Below are positions 1 through 7,128 of a stretch of 64,000 nt of DNA, piece after piece. Source of the DNA: an uncultured Clostridia bacterium (GTDB lineage: Bacteria; Bacillota; Clostridia; Christensenellales; Borkfalkiaceae). Position 1 is the stretch's first letter. Each line of letters opens with the position of its first letter. A model generated the notes under the pieces. That model was not told the origin of the DNA. It worked only from the letters and a program-made list of their open reading frames with translations, and searched no databases. The DNA lies in NCBI GenBank assembly GCA_944376295.1, contig CALWCE010000004.1, forward strand, positions 119,407 to 183,406. Direction: 5' to 3'. The translations under genes were made by a program, and so were the position numbers.

Positions 1-2
1 TC

Positions 3-731
3 GATACGGAGGACATCGGGCTCTCCGCGGGCGAATCGTATAAGGGCGCGCGCATCATCCGCCAGCTTGCAGCCGTCATGGACAACAACTGCGCGGACGA
101 CACCATCACGACTTCCGCCTATGAACTTCTCGGCAACGGCACCTATTTTGCAACGATGACGACGCCCGACGTCTATGAATCGTTCGTGGAAAACTTTGCC
201 TCCTCCTGGAGCCGCACGCACCGCGACTGGACGGAGGAAGAGGTGGACGCCTATGTGCGGGAAAATCTCGTCATGACCAAAGTGCCCGCCCTCCCTTTAA
301 GCGGAGATCTTACCGACCGCGAGGGCGAGACAATGGACATGACCGTCATGGGCGGCATCAACGGCTATGCCATCAGCTCGTACACGAAGGCACCCAACGC
401 GGCGCTTGCGTTTTTGGAATTTGCCTCGCGCAAGGAATGGATCGCACGGCGGTGCGAACTTCTGGGCATCGTTCCCGCCCGTGCGGACGTCGTGGAAGAA
501 GAGGGCGGCGTTGCGGAAGATGTTTTTGACGATCTTCTGAACGGCCGCATCTATATCATGCCGGGCGAGCGCGCCATGACGCAGGTATGGGCAAGCCTCG
601 GGAGCCTTCTGCGCTTTATCGCGGAGGACGGCCTCGCAAACGGCACAGCCTACGACACGGACGACAAACTCATCGCGGCGATGAAAAAGCTCGATGAGGA
701 TATTTACAGCGCCATCCATACGCTCAGTTAA
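3..731 (+). CDS. Sugar ABC transporter substrate-binding protein, C-terminal part (partial)
   Basis: The reading frame is open to the left edge, so only the last 242 residues are present; the signal peptide and N-terminal lobe lie outside the window. The segment from about 340 to 440 (MGGINGYAISSYTKAP, then AALAFLEFAS) is the pattern seen near the C-terminus of MalE-type binding proteins, where the protein closes over a bound oligosaccharide. Two permease genes follow directly, the first after an 11-nt gap carrying AAAGGAGGAGG, so the three form an importer operon. The substrate cannot be read from the sequence; maltodextrin-type sugars are a reasonable guess from the family. The call as an extracellular solute-binding protein is fairly sure, the specificity is not. 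Confidence 0.85.
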   Translation, partial: DTEDIGLSAGESYKGARIIRQLAAVMDNNCADDTITTSAYELLGNGTYFATMTTPDVYESFVENFASSWSRTHRDWTEEEVDAYVRENLVMTKVPALPLSGDLTDREGETMDMTVMGGINGYAISSYTKAPNAALAFLEFASRKEWIARRCELLGIVPARADVVEEEGGVAEDVFDDLLNGRIYIMPGERAMTQVWASLGSLLRFIAEDGLANGTAYDTDDKLIAAMKKLDEDIYSAIHTLS

Positions 732-742
732 AGGAGGAGGAT

Positions 743-2134
743 ATGGAAAAGAACGTCAACAAGGTAGCAGAAGGGAGCGCGCCGCGGTGGCTCGGCCAAT
801 TCGCGGGCGCGGTCAGGAAAAAATGGGCGGGGTTCTCGGAGATCGTAACGCACGGGAACTTCCGCGTCGCCTGCTCCATGTTCCTGATGGGAACGGGGCA
901 GATGATGTATAAACAGTGGGCAAAGGGCGCCCTCTATCTCCTGATCCAGGCGGGATTTTTCGCTTACTTCATTTTGGCGGGCGCCGCAGACCTGTTCGGG
1001 CTCTTTACGCTGGGAACGGTGGAGGCAAACCCGTGGTACGGCATCGAGGGCGACGATTCCGTCCTGATGCTCATCACGGGCATCCTCTCCGTCATCATGC
1101 TCATCCTCTATCTCGCGCTGTATGCGGCAAACGTCAAAGGGGTCTATGAGACGCAGAAACGCGTCGAAGCGGGCAAACGGCCCTTCACCTTTCTCGAGGA
1201 CGTCAAGCAGCTCTTCGACCAAAAGTTCTATAAGACGGTCCTCTTTTTACCCGTGCTGGGCGTCAGCGTGTTCAGTATCCTTCCCATCGTCTTCATGATC
1301 CTCATCGCCTTCACCAACTACGGCGACGACATCGTGCCGCCCCGTCTCGTCGACTGGGTGGGCTTTGAAAACTTCGGCAAGCTCGTGGCGGTGGGCGAAT
1401 ATGCGACGACCTTCTTCAAGATCTTCGGCTGGAACATCCTCTGGGCGGTGCTCTCTACGGGCATCAACTACTTCGGCGGGCTGGCGCTCGCGCTCCTTCT
1501 CAATAAGTCCTGCGTCAAAGGAAAGGTGTTCTGGCGGTTTTTCCCCATCCTCGCCTATGCGATCCCCGGGTTCATCACGATGCTCGGCTTTAAGTTCATG
1601 TTCGCGAACGGCGGCCCCGTCAACTACTATATCACGCAGGGCGGAGGTGATGCGATCTTTTTCTTCGGCGCAAATTCCACCTGGCCCGCGCGCTTCATCG
1701 GGCTCATGGTCAACGCCTGGATCAGCATCCCCTCCTCCATGCTGCTCGCAACGGGCATCCTCTCCAACGCCAACAAAGACCAATACGAGGCGGCGAAAAT
1801 CGACGGCGCCAACGCCTTCCAGCAATTCTGGTACTTGACGCTCCCCTTCGTGGTGTTCGCGACGACGCCCGTCATCCTCTCGCAGTTCATCGGCAACTTC
1901 AACAACTTCGGCGTCTTTTATTTCCTTCGGAGCGACGTGGCGGAATCGGCGGGGTATGTGCTTGCCAACGACACCGACCTTCTCATCAACTGGCTGTATA
2001 AGATGTCCATCGACAACAACTATTACTCCATCGGCGCGGCGATCAGCCTCATCATCTTCCTCATCACCTCGGTGATATCGCTCGTCGTCTACATCTTTTC
2101 GCCTTCTTACAGGCAGGAGGAGACCTATCGATGA
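743..2134 (+). CDS. Carbohydrate ABC transporter permease, MalF type
   Basis: Integral membrane permease of 463 residues, one half of the channel for the sugar importer. It starts at ATG 743 behind a strong AAAGGAGGAGG site. The cytoplasmic EAA loop that contacts the ATPase is visible at about residues 351-370 (EAAKIDGANAFQQFWYLTLP). Several hydrophobic helices are seen, including extra ones in the first 140 residues (FLMGTGQMMYKQWAKGAL and following), as in the longer MalF proteins of Gram-positive bacteria. Its stop overlaps the start of the next permease by four bases, so translation is coupled. No ATPase gene is in the window, so a shared MsmX-type ATPase from elsewhere is probably used. 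Confidence 0.9.
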   Translation: MEKNVNKVAEGSAPRWLGQFAGAVRKKWAGFSEIVTHGNFRVACSMFLMGTGQMMYKQWAKGALYLLIQAGFFAYFILAGAADLFGLFTLGTVEANPWYGIEGDDSVLMLITGILSVIMLILYLALYAANVKGVYETQKRVEAGKRPFTFLEDVKQLFDQKFYKTVLFLPVLGVSVFSILPIVFMILIAFTNYGDDIVPPRLVDWVGFENFGKLVAVGEYATTFFKIFGWNILWAVLSTGINYFGGLALALLLNKSCVKGKVFWRFFPILAYAIPGFITMLGFKFMFANGGPVNYYITQGGGDAIFFFGANSTWPARFIGLMVNAWISIPSSMLLATGILSNANKDQYEAAKIDGANAFQQFWYLTLPFVVFATTPVILSQFIGNFNNFGVFYFLRSDVAESAGYVLANDTDLLINWLYKMSIDNNYYSIGAAISLIIFLITSVISLVVYIFSPSYRQEETYR

Positions 2135-2976
2135 AAAAAAGCAAAAGCATCAGAGCAAGCCGCGCCGTCGATGCCGCGATCACCTACGTTATCCTCATCG
2201 CGGTCGCCGTGTTCTTTTTCTTCCCGTGCCTGTGGCTCATCCTCGCGTCCTTCTCGGATTCGGGCTCGCTCTATACGCTCAAAGGGTTTTTCCCCGAAGC
2301 GTTCAGCTTCCGCAATTATCAAAACCTGTTCACCGATACGCAGATGTATAACTACCCCGAATGGTTCGGGAATACCCTGTTCGTGGCGGTCTTGAGCTGC
2401 CTGTTCGGGACGCTCCTCACCATCCTGACGGCGTACTGTATGTCGCGCTTCAAATTCAAGAGCCGCAAAGCGCTCATGAAAACGACGCTCGTTTTGGGGA
2501 TGTTCCCTTCCTTCATGGCAATGACGGCGGTGTTTCTCCTCATGACGCAGTTCAATTTCATCAATAACCATTGGGGGCTCATCCTCATCTACTCCGCGCA
2601 GGCGCCGATGGGCTACATGGTGCAAAAAGGGTTCTTCGACACCATTCCTTCCTCCATCGATGAGGCGGCGAGGCTGGACGGGGCGACCAACTTTCAGGTA
2701 TTCACCAAGATCATCCTGCCCCTTTCCAAGCCCATCCTCGTCTATACGGCGCTCACGTCCTTCACCTGGCCGTGGTCGGACTTCATCCTTCCGCAGCTGC
2801 TGCTGCCCACGATGGACAACTGGACGGTCGCCGTGGGGCTCATGTACCTCGACGAAACGGAATTTGCACGCTTTGCCGCAGGCTCCATCTTCATTGCGGT
2901 GCCCATCGTCATCCTCTACTTCTGCCTCGTGAAGTATATGGTCAACGGGATGTCGGCAGGCGCCGTCAAAGAGTAA
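2131..2976 (+). CDS. Carbohydrate ABC transporter permease, MalG type
   Basis: Second channel subunit of the sugar importer, 281 residues, usual MalG length. The start ATG overlaps the preceding TGA (ATGA). The EAA loop lies at about residues 178-197 (EAARLDGATNFQVFTKIILP). The N-terminus has a short basic stretch and then a membrane helix (TYVILIAVAVFFFFPCLWLI). The end of the operon is marked by a hairpin and T-run 125 bases downstream. Substrate is not deducible; the family normally handles maltodextrins or related oligosaccharides. Confidence 0.9.
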   Translation: MKKSKSIRASRAVDAAITYVILIAVAVFFFFPCLWLILASFSDSGSLYTLKGFFPEAFSFRNYQNLFTDTQMYNYPEWFGNTLFVAVLSCLFGTLLTILTAYCMSRFKFKSRKALMKTTLVLGMFPSFMAMTAVFLLMTQFNFINNHWGLILIYSAQAPMGYMVQKGFFDTIPSSIDEAARLDGATNFQVFTKIILPLSKPILVYTALTSFTWPWSDFILPQLLLPTMDNWTVAVGLMYLDETEFARFAAGSIFIAVPIVILYFCLVKYMVNGMSAGAVKE

Positions 2977-3100
2977 GTTCTTCCTCCGCACACGGCGGGG
3001 CGTTCTTTCCCCCGTTCGCTCCGCCGCGTGCAAATTTCATAAGGAAGGCGCGCTATGGCGGCTCCCCGCCTTCGCGCCGCCGGGATCAATTTTACACAAA

Positions 3101-3129
3101 AGGCTGTCCTTCCCTCGGACAGCCTTTTT
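3101..3129 (+). terminator. Rho-independent terminator of the sugar importer operon
   Basis: AGGCTGTCC pairs perfectly with GGACAGCCT around a 7-nt loop and is followed by TTTT. It stands 125 bases after the MalG-type permease, with only unassigned sequence between. Confidence 0.85.
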
Positions 3130-3164
3130 CATACTATTTGAACCGGAATATCCTTCCCGCCCGA

Positions 3165-3193
3165 TTGACAGGACGGAAAAACTCATCTATACT
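3165..3193 (+). promoter_or_regulatory. Orphan consensus promoter facing the tRNA cluster
   Basis: TTGACA (3165-3170), 17 bases, TATACT (3188-3193). It points to the right, while all genes for the next 0.6 kb (four tRNAs) are on the opposite strand. A transcript from here would start near 3200 and run into the hairpin at 3230-3265. No convincing reading frame follows. Confidence 0.5.
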
Positions 3194-3222
3194 ATAAACT
3201 GAGCCGAAAATGGAAACACGGG

Positions 3223-3265
3223 CAAAAATCAAAGATGAGAGAACATCTTCGTTCTCCCATCTTTG
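3223..3265 (-). terminator. Terminator of the tRNA operon
   Basis: A 15-base inverted repeat (CAAAGATG with one mismatch, then GAGAAC) directly follows the CCA end of tRNA-Leu on the minus strand and is followed there by ATTTTTG. It ends the Val-Gly-Cys-Leu tRNA transcript. Confidence 0.75.
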
Positions 3266-3352
3266 TGGTGCCGCTGACCGGGCTCGAACCGGTATGGTAT
3301 CTCTACCGAGGGATTTTAAGTCCCTTGCGTCTGCCAATTCCACCACAGCGGC
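3266..3352 (-). tRNA. tRNA-Leu (anticodon TAA)
   Basis: On the minus strand the gene begins GCCGCTG and ends CAGCGGC-A-CCA, a full 7-bp acceptor stem with CCA encoded. The anticodon stem AGGGA/TCCCT holds the loop CTTAAAA, giving anticodon TAA. The long variable arm and the 87-base length are as expected for leucine. It is the last of four tRNAs in one operon. Confidence 0.95.
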
Positions 3353-3490
3353 GTATGAAGTTTGGCACCTCCGCCCAATGGCGCCGCCCCGCAGCATCCG
3401 CGCCCGCAACTGCGCCCCGAAAGGCTTACCGCCCTCCCCGTTCGCCTCCGTTTTACGAAAAAAGCATCGCCCGAGACGATGCCTTTCGCA

Positions 3491-3565
3491 TGGAGGCGCC
3501 ACCCGGATTTGAACCGGGGAGTCAAGGTTTTGCAGACCTTTGCCTTACCACTTGGCTATGGCGCC
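3491..3565 (-). tRNA. tRNA-Cys (anticodon GCA)
   Basis: Minus-strand cloverleaf starting GGCGCCA and ending with encoded CCA, 75 bases. The anticodon stem AAGGT/ACCTT encloses CTGCAAA, anticodon GCA. Third gene of the tRNA operon. Confidence 0.95.
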
Positions 3566-3590
3566 AAAAAAACAGTGCGGAAAGTACGTT

Positions 3591-3665
3591 TGGAGCGGGA
3601 AACGAGACTCGAACCCGCGACATTCACCTTGGCAAGGTGACGCTCTACCACTGAGCTATTCCCGC
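3591..3665 (-). tRNA. tRNA-Gly (anticodon GCC)
   Basis: Minus-strand cloverleaf starting GCGGGAA and ending TTCCCGC-T-CCA, 75 bases. The anticodon stem TCACC/GGTGA encloses TTGCCAA, anticodon GCC. Second gene of the tRNA operon. Confidence 0.95.
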
Positions 3666-3687
3666 ATAATCAACATTCCGCACTGTA

Positions 3688-3763
3688 TGGTGGAAGCTAT
3701 AGGGATCGAACCTATGACCCTCTGCTTGTAAGGCAGATGCTCTCCCGGCTGAGCTAAGCTTCC
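3688..3763 (-). tRNA. tRNA-Val (anticodon TAC)
   Basis: Minus-strand cloverleaf with acceptor GGAAGCT/AGCTTCC, discriminator A and encoded CCA, 76 bases. The anticodon stem TCTGC/GCAGA encloses CTTACAA, anticodon TAC. First gene of the tRNA operon, just downstream of the promoter at 3778-3806. Confidence 0.95.
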
Positions 3764-3777
3764 GAACTTGCTTGATT

Positions 3778-3806
3778 ATAATAGCACAACAAGAGAAAGA
3801 ATGCAA
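3778..3806 (-). promoter_or_regulatory. Promoter of the tRNA operon
   Basis: On the minus strand TTGCAT (3801-3806), 17 bases, TATTAT (3778-3783). The predicted start is just before tRNA-Val. The stretch 3807-3950 beyond it holds T-rich, low-complexity sequence and no gene that I can support. Confidence 0.65.
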
Positions 3807-3955
3807 GCGTTTTTTGCGCCAAAAACCGAATTTTTTTTCTTTTTTTCCGGGCCTGCTCCGCCCCGCTTTCGGTTTGGCTTTCCGGTCATTTCTCTGTTTG
3901 CTTTTCCGCGGCGTGTGCTTGGCTGCGGTGCCAAAGTGGTTTTTGCTTCTTTCAC

Positions 3956-4008
3956 TTGACATTCAATGTGGCATGAGTTATAATTAGTAAGAAAAGTAAT
4001 ACTAATTA
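3956..4008 (+). promoter_or_regulatory. Consensus promoter with a palindromic operator
   Basis: TTGACA (3956-3961), exactly 17 bases, TATAAT (3979-3984): a perfect sigma-A promoter. A perfect inverted repeat, TAATTAGTA (3981-3989) and TACTAATTA (4000-4008), overlaps the -10 box and the start site, a typical repressor position. The first gene downstream encodes an AbrB-type DNA-binding protein, so self-repression is the simplest idea, but no binding is proven. Confidence 0.75.
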
Positions 4009-4026
4009 TACCAAAAGGAGCGAACA

Positions 4027-4254
4027 ATGGAAAATTTCCCCGAAGGTAAATTTCTGGCAACGGTCAAGATCGGTCCCAAAGGACAAATCGTCATCCCCAA
4101 AGAGGTGCGGGATATGTTCTCGCTGCATTCAGGCGATTCGTTGGTCTTGATGGCAGACAAAGGGCAAGGCATTGCCTTGCAGCCGTTTTCTTACATGGAA
4201 ACGCTTTGGAATACAGTCAATCAAGTTAAAAATGGAGATAAAGAGCAAAAATGA
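4027..4254 (+). CDS. AbrB/MazE/SpoVT-family DNA-binding regulator
   Basis: A 75-residue protein with one SpoVT-AbrB swapped-hairpin domain at about residues 10-45 (VKIGPKGQIVIPKEVRDMF, then GDSLVLMAD). Such proteins bind DNA as dimers or tetramers. The gene starts at ATG 4027 behind AAAAGGAGCG and its TGA overlaps the ATG of the ABC ATPase gene (ATGA), so regulator and transporter are translated together. A promoter with a palindrome across its -10 box sits directly upstream. Pairing of a small AbrB-type regulator with an ABC exporter is common in Firmicutes. No toxin partner is present, so it is not a MazE antitoxin here. Its base composition is visibly AT-richer than the window average. Confidence 0.85.
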   Translation: MENFPEGKFLATVKIGPKGQIVIPKEVRDMFSLHSGDSLVLMADKGQGIALQPFSYMETLWNTVNQVKNGDKEQK

Positions 4255-5111
4255 ATGCGCTTGAAGTAAAGGGGTTGACGAAAGTATATCCTGAATTTAC
4301 GCTTGATAAAGTCAGTTTTTGCGTACCAAAAGGGCATATATCCGGACTTATCGGAAGAAACGGCGCAGGGAAAAGCACGACTATAAAAGGTATCTTACGG
4401 CTTATCGCAACAGAAGGAGATGTCGCCGTCTTTGGTAGAGATATTATTAAAGACGAAAGGGTTGTCAAACAGATGATTGGCTATGTGGGCGGTGGCTTTC
4501 GATATTATCCTATGAATACGCTTGCCGCTATCCGCAAAGCATACTCGCCTTTCTATCCGACATGGAATCAGGGCAAGTATGAAAAATTGCTTGTGCAATT
4601 CGATTTGTCCGAACGAAAGAAGGTCAAAGAACTTTCCGAAGGCATGAAGGTAAAGTTTGCGCTTGCCCTCGCCCTTTCGCACGGAGCAAAGTTGCTCATC
4701 ATGGACGAACCGACGAGCGGGCTTGATCCGCTTTCGCGCGAAGAGTTTTGCGACATCATTTTACAGCTTGTGCGTGAAGAAGGGGTATCTGTACTCTTTT
4801 CCACGCATATCACGTCCGACCTAATGCGAATTTCCGACGATATAGTTTATATATCACAGGGCAAGATTCTTGTGGCGTGTCCACTGAAAGAATTGCTGGA
4901 TAAATATAAGTTAGCGCATTTTTCATCTCTTGCAGACGCGACGGCCTCCAAAGCCATCGGCGTGAAGGCGGTCAAAGAAGGCTATGAAGGGCTGCTGCCC
5001 CGTGATACGCAAATATCAACGAATGTTGCCGTCACCGACACAACGATCGATCATATCATCGTACATTTGGAAAGAGCAAACGAGGAGGAAAGATATGCTG
5101 AATTTAATTAA
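4251..5111 (+). CDS. ABC transporter ATP-binding protein
   Basis: ATPase subunit of 286 residues. Walker A is GRNGAGKST at residues 35-43, the signature LSEGM lies near residue 128, Walker B with LLIMDEPTSGLD near 146-157, and the switch histidine in STHITSD near 184. The domain order and the C-terminal extension of about 70 residues resemble YtrB/EcsA-type ATPases that work with ABC-2 permeases. The permease gene overlaps its 3' end by 17 bases. The substrate is unknown; exporters of this layout often act in antimicrobial peptide resistance or export of unknown lipids or peptides. The gene is AT-rich compared with its chromosomal neighbours. Confidence 0.9.
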   Translation: MNALEVKGLTKVYPEFTLDKVSFCVPKGHISGLIGRNGAGKSTTIKGILRLIATEGDVAVFGRDIIKDERVVKQMIGYVGGGFRYYPMNTLAAIRKAYSPFYPTWNQGKYEKLLVQFDLSERKKVKELSEGMKVKFALALALSHGAKLLIMDEPTSGLDPLSREEFCDIILQLVREEGVSVLFSTHITSDLMRISDDIVYISQGKILVACPLKELLDKYKLAHFSSLADATASKAIGVKAVKEGYEGLLPRDTQISTNVAVTDTTIDHIIVHLERANEEERYAEFN

Positions 5112-5751
5112 AAAGGAAATCGCTCTTTGTATGCATCCTACGGCTTTTATCTTTCTCTTCCTTGCCGTGCTTGTATTTGTGCCGAATTATCCCTATGAAG
5201 TCATTTTCTTTTTCTCCTGCCTTTCGGTATTTTTCTGCTGTATGATGACAAGAGAAAACGGCGATATTGCATTTTCCTGCGCATTGCCCGTCAAAAAGGA
5301 GCATATCCCCCTTGCAAAGATGCTTGTGGTGTTCGGGCTGCAAGGTATCATTTTGTTGCTTGTCGGGATTATCGGCGCAGTCAAAGGCGCTGTTTTGCCT
5401 GCGGAGCAATATGTCAATCAAGCGGGTATCTCGGCAAATCTTGCTTTGGTCGGCAATGGTGCGGTATTGCTCGGCGTGTTCAACCTGATCTTCTTTCCGC
5501 GCTATTTCAAATCCCCCGATAAGATCGGCGTTCCGTTCGTGATCGGCGCGGTTGCCGTATTTCTTCTGATCGGCATTTTTATCGTTTTACGTTGGGCAAC
5601 GCCGCTGTATTCCGTTACACTGAACGGGCTGAATTCTGTAAACACAGGAGCAAAAGCAGCCGCTTTGATTATAGGGGTTGTTATTTATATCATTCTGTCT
5701 GCGATAAGTTGTAAATTATCCATGAGGCACTTTCAGAGGTATGATGCTTAA
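5095..5751 (+). CDS. ABC-2 type membrane permease
   Basis: Membrane partner of the preceding ATPase, 218 residues. I chose ATG 5095 (MLNLIKKEIALCMHP) because GAGGAGGAAAGAT lies just before it and the N-terminus fits the ABC2 permease pattern of a short amphipathic stretch followed by a helix; a longer upstream frame has no such site. Six or so hydrophobic segments are visible, for example FIFLFLAVLVFVPNY and VIGAVAVFLLIGIFIVL. It overlaps the ATPase gene by 17 bases. Function as an exporter channel is inferred from the pairing. Confidence 0.85.
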   Translation: MLNLIKKEIALCMHPTAFIFLFLAVLVFVPNYPYEVIFFFSCLSVFFCCMMTRENGDIAFSCALPVKKEHIPLAKMLVVFGLQGIILLLVGIIGAVKGAVLPAEQYVNQAGISANLALVGNGAVLLGVFNLIFFPRYFKSPDKIGVPFVIGAVAVFLLIGIFIVLRWATPLYSVTLNGLNSVNTGAKAAALIIGVVIYIILSAISCKLSMRHFQRYDA

Positions 5752-5767
5752 TATATTAAACATCGAA

Positions 5768-6283
5768 AGCCGCTAAAGACTTAAAATAAAAACTGTCCAT
5801 AAAAATATGTGACAGTGTCAACATAGTAGCCCCGGCACCAGAATTGTCTGTTCCTGTACTTGAACTTCATGCTTCCCCATTTTTGGTAGATCATCAGGCT
5901 GCTCTTCCCCTTCAGGAACCCCATGAATCCCGAGACACTCATCTTGGGCGGGATCGCTAACAGCATATGGATATGATCGGGGCATACTTCGGCTTCTATG
6001 ATCTCCACACCCTTCCACCGGCATAATTCCCGAAGTATTGCCCCGATCTCCAACCGCTTTTCTTCATAGAACACTTTTCTGCGATATTTCGGCGCAAACA
6101 CCACATGATACTTGCAATTCCATTTCGTATGTGTTAAACTTCTTACGTCATCCATCCGGATGTCCTCCTTTTGATTCCTTTCGTTGCAACTGCCAGGTCG
6201 CAACTCCATTTTATCAAAAGGAGTTTTTTATTGCAAGCCTCACCGCTAAAGCTCTCTGTTACCCGCGGACTATCCGCGGGTTT
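5768..6283 (-). mobile_element. IS200-type insertion sequence remnant
   Basis: The region holds one truncated tnpA gene on the minus strand. Beyond its start is a strong hairpin, CCCGCGGA (6262-6269) with TCCGCGGG (6273-6280) followed by TTTT on the plus strand; IS200 elements are known to carry such a terminator-like hairpin near the left end. The octamer CGCTAAAG occurs near both ends (about 5771 and 6243). The true boundaries cannot be set without an intact copy. Confidence 0.55.
5781..6155 (-). pseudogene. tnpA: IS200/IS605-family TnpA transposase, C-terminally truncated
   Basis: HUH single-strand transposase of 124 residues, starting at the ATG at 6155 (MDDVRSLTHTKWNCKYH) behind AAAGGAGGACATCC. 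The metal-binding HUH motif is intact as DHIHMLL, and the frame runs normally to CRGYYVDTV. After that the sequence changes and ends in TYFYGQFLF with a stop. In family members this point is followed by a helix with the catalytic tyrosine and a glutamine four residues later (Y-x3-Q), then about 20 more residues. That helix is missing, so the enzyme should be inactive. Intact IS200 TnpA is about 150 residues. Confidence 0.8.
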
Positions 6284-6290
6284 TAGTTGC

Positions 6291-6319
6291 CAAAAAAAGC
6301 TCCGCTGTTTGCGGAGCTT
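6291..6319 (-). terminator. Terminator of rplU-rpmA
   Basis: Minus strand AAGCTCCGC / GCGGAGCTT with a 5-nt loop, then a T-run, eight bases beyond the rpmA stop. Confidence 0.9.
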
Positions 6320-6326
6320 AACCTTC

Positions 6327-6593
6327 TTAGTAGATGCTGACCTGCTTTCTGTCTTTGCCGAGACGCTCGTACTTGACAACGCCGTCTTTAAGGGCGAAGA
6401 GGGTATCGTCGCCGCCGATGCCGACATTGTTGCCGGGGTGGATCTTCGTCCCGCGCTGGCGCACAAGGATGCTGCCCGCGAGCACGGCCTGACCGTCCTG
6501 ACGCTTGACGCCGAGGCGCTTCGCGTTGCTGTCGCGGCCGTTGTGGGAGGAACCGGTACCCTTTTTATGAGCGAATAAACTGATAAAGATCAT
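6327..6593 (-). CDS. rpmA: 50S ribosomal protein bL27
   Basis: Ribosomal protein of 88 residues near the peptidyl-transferase centre. It starts at ATG 6593 behind AAGGAGAAATAATC. After a short leader MIFISLF comes the conserved [15 protein letters not shown], then [14 protein letters not shown]. In Firmicutes the N-terminal extension of bL27 is removed by the Prp protease at a site like LQFF/ASKKG; here the equivalent is SLF/AHKKG, a shortened version. The prp gene that usually lies between rplU and rpmA is absent: the gap is 57 bases. It forms an operon with rplU. Confidence 0.95.
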   Translation of the reverse strand: MIFISLFAHKKGTGSSHNGRDSNAKRLGVKRQDGQAVLAGSILVRQRGTKIHPGNNVGIGGDDTLFALKDGVVKYERLGKDRKQVSIY

Positions 6594-6650
6594 GATTATT
6601 TCTCCTTATGATGAATTTCCGGACGCCTCCTTTCAAGGCGCCCCGTGCAG

Positions 6651-6956
6651 TCAAAGGGAGATCGCTTGGATCCTGACCGCGGTGAAGGGCTGACGGTGGC
6701 CCTGCTTCTTGCGCTCGTTCTTCTTGGACTTATACTTGAAGACAATGATCTTGCGGTACTTGTCCTGCGCTTCGACCTTTGCGGTGACCTTGGCGTTTGC
6801 AACGTCGCTGCCGACCTTGACGCCGTTTTCATCCGCCACCATGAGCACGTTGAAGGAAACTTCCTCGCCGACCTCTGCCTTGAGCTTTTCCACTCTGACG
6901 ACGTCGCCTTCGGAGACCTTATACTGCTTGTTGCCGTTTTCGATGATCGCGTACAC
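6651..6956 (-). CDS. rplU: 50S ribosomal protein bL21
   Basis: Ribosomal protein of 101 residues, beginning [14 protein letters not shown] and containing the conserved [13 protein letters not shown] and [11 protein letters not shown]. The start codon is GTG at 6956, eight or nine bases after AGGAGG. Upstream is a consensus promoter (7046-7074) and an untranslated leader of about 83 nt, the position where Firmicutes carry the L21 autoregulatory leader. rpmA follows after 57 bases. Confidence 0.95.
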   Translation of the reverse strand: MYAIIENGNKQYKVSEGDVVRVEKLKAEVGEEVSFNVLMVADENGVKVGSDVANAKVTAKVEAQDKYRKIIVFKYKSKKNERKKQGHRQPFTAVRIQAISL

Positions 6957-7039
6957 TGTTGTTTACCTCCTCTTTCCAGTCTCGCAAGATGCAAGGCGGC
7001 CGATCCCTCGGCACTTTGCTGCCCGACCTTAGCGGCTCA
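6957..7039 (-). promoter_or_regulatory. Possible L21 leader RNA
   Basis: The untranslated stretch between the predicted rplU transcription start and GTG 6956. Firmicutes often have a structured L21 leader of about this size. I see short complementary stretches (for example CGAGGGATCGG) but did not match the family consensus, so the call rests on position. Confidence 0.35.
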
Positions 7040-7045
7040 GAGAGT

Positions 7046-7074
7046 ACTTTACCATACCCGCCCGCGTTTGTCAA
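7046..7074 (-). promoter_or_regulatory. rplU-rpmA promoter
   Basis: Minus strand TTGACA (7069-7074), 17 bases, TAAAGT (7046-7051), with TG one base before the -10 box (extended -10). The predicted start is near 7040. Confidence 0.75.
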
Positions 7075-7128
7075 GCGGTTTTTTCCGCTGTTCGGATATT
7101 TTTTGGCGCGTTTGCGCATACTTTCCGT

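Noticed and set aside
3134-3962. Several overlapping open frames across the tRNA genes
   Set aside because: They read through four complete tRNA genes on either strand and have no start signals.
4027-4254. MazE antitoxin of a toxin-antitoxin pair
   Set aside because: The next gene is an ABC ATPase, not a toxin; the AbrB-ABC exporter arrangement explains it.
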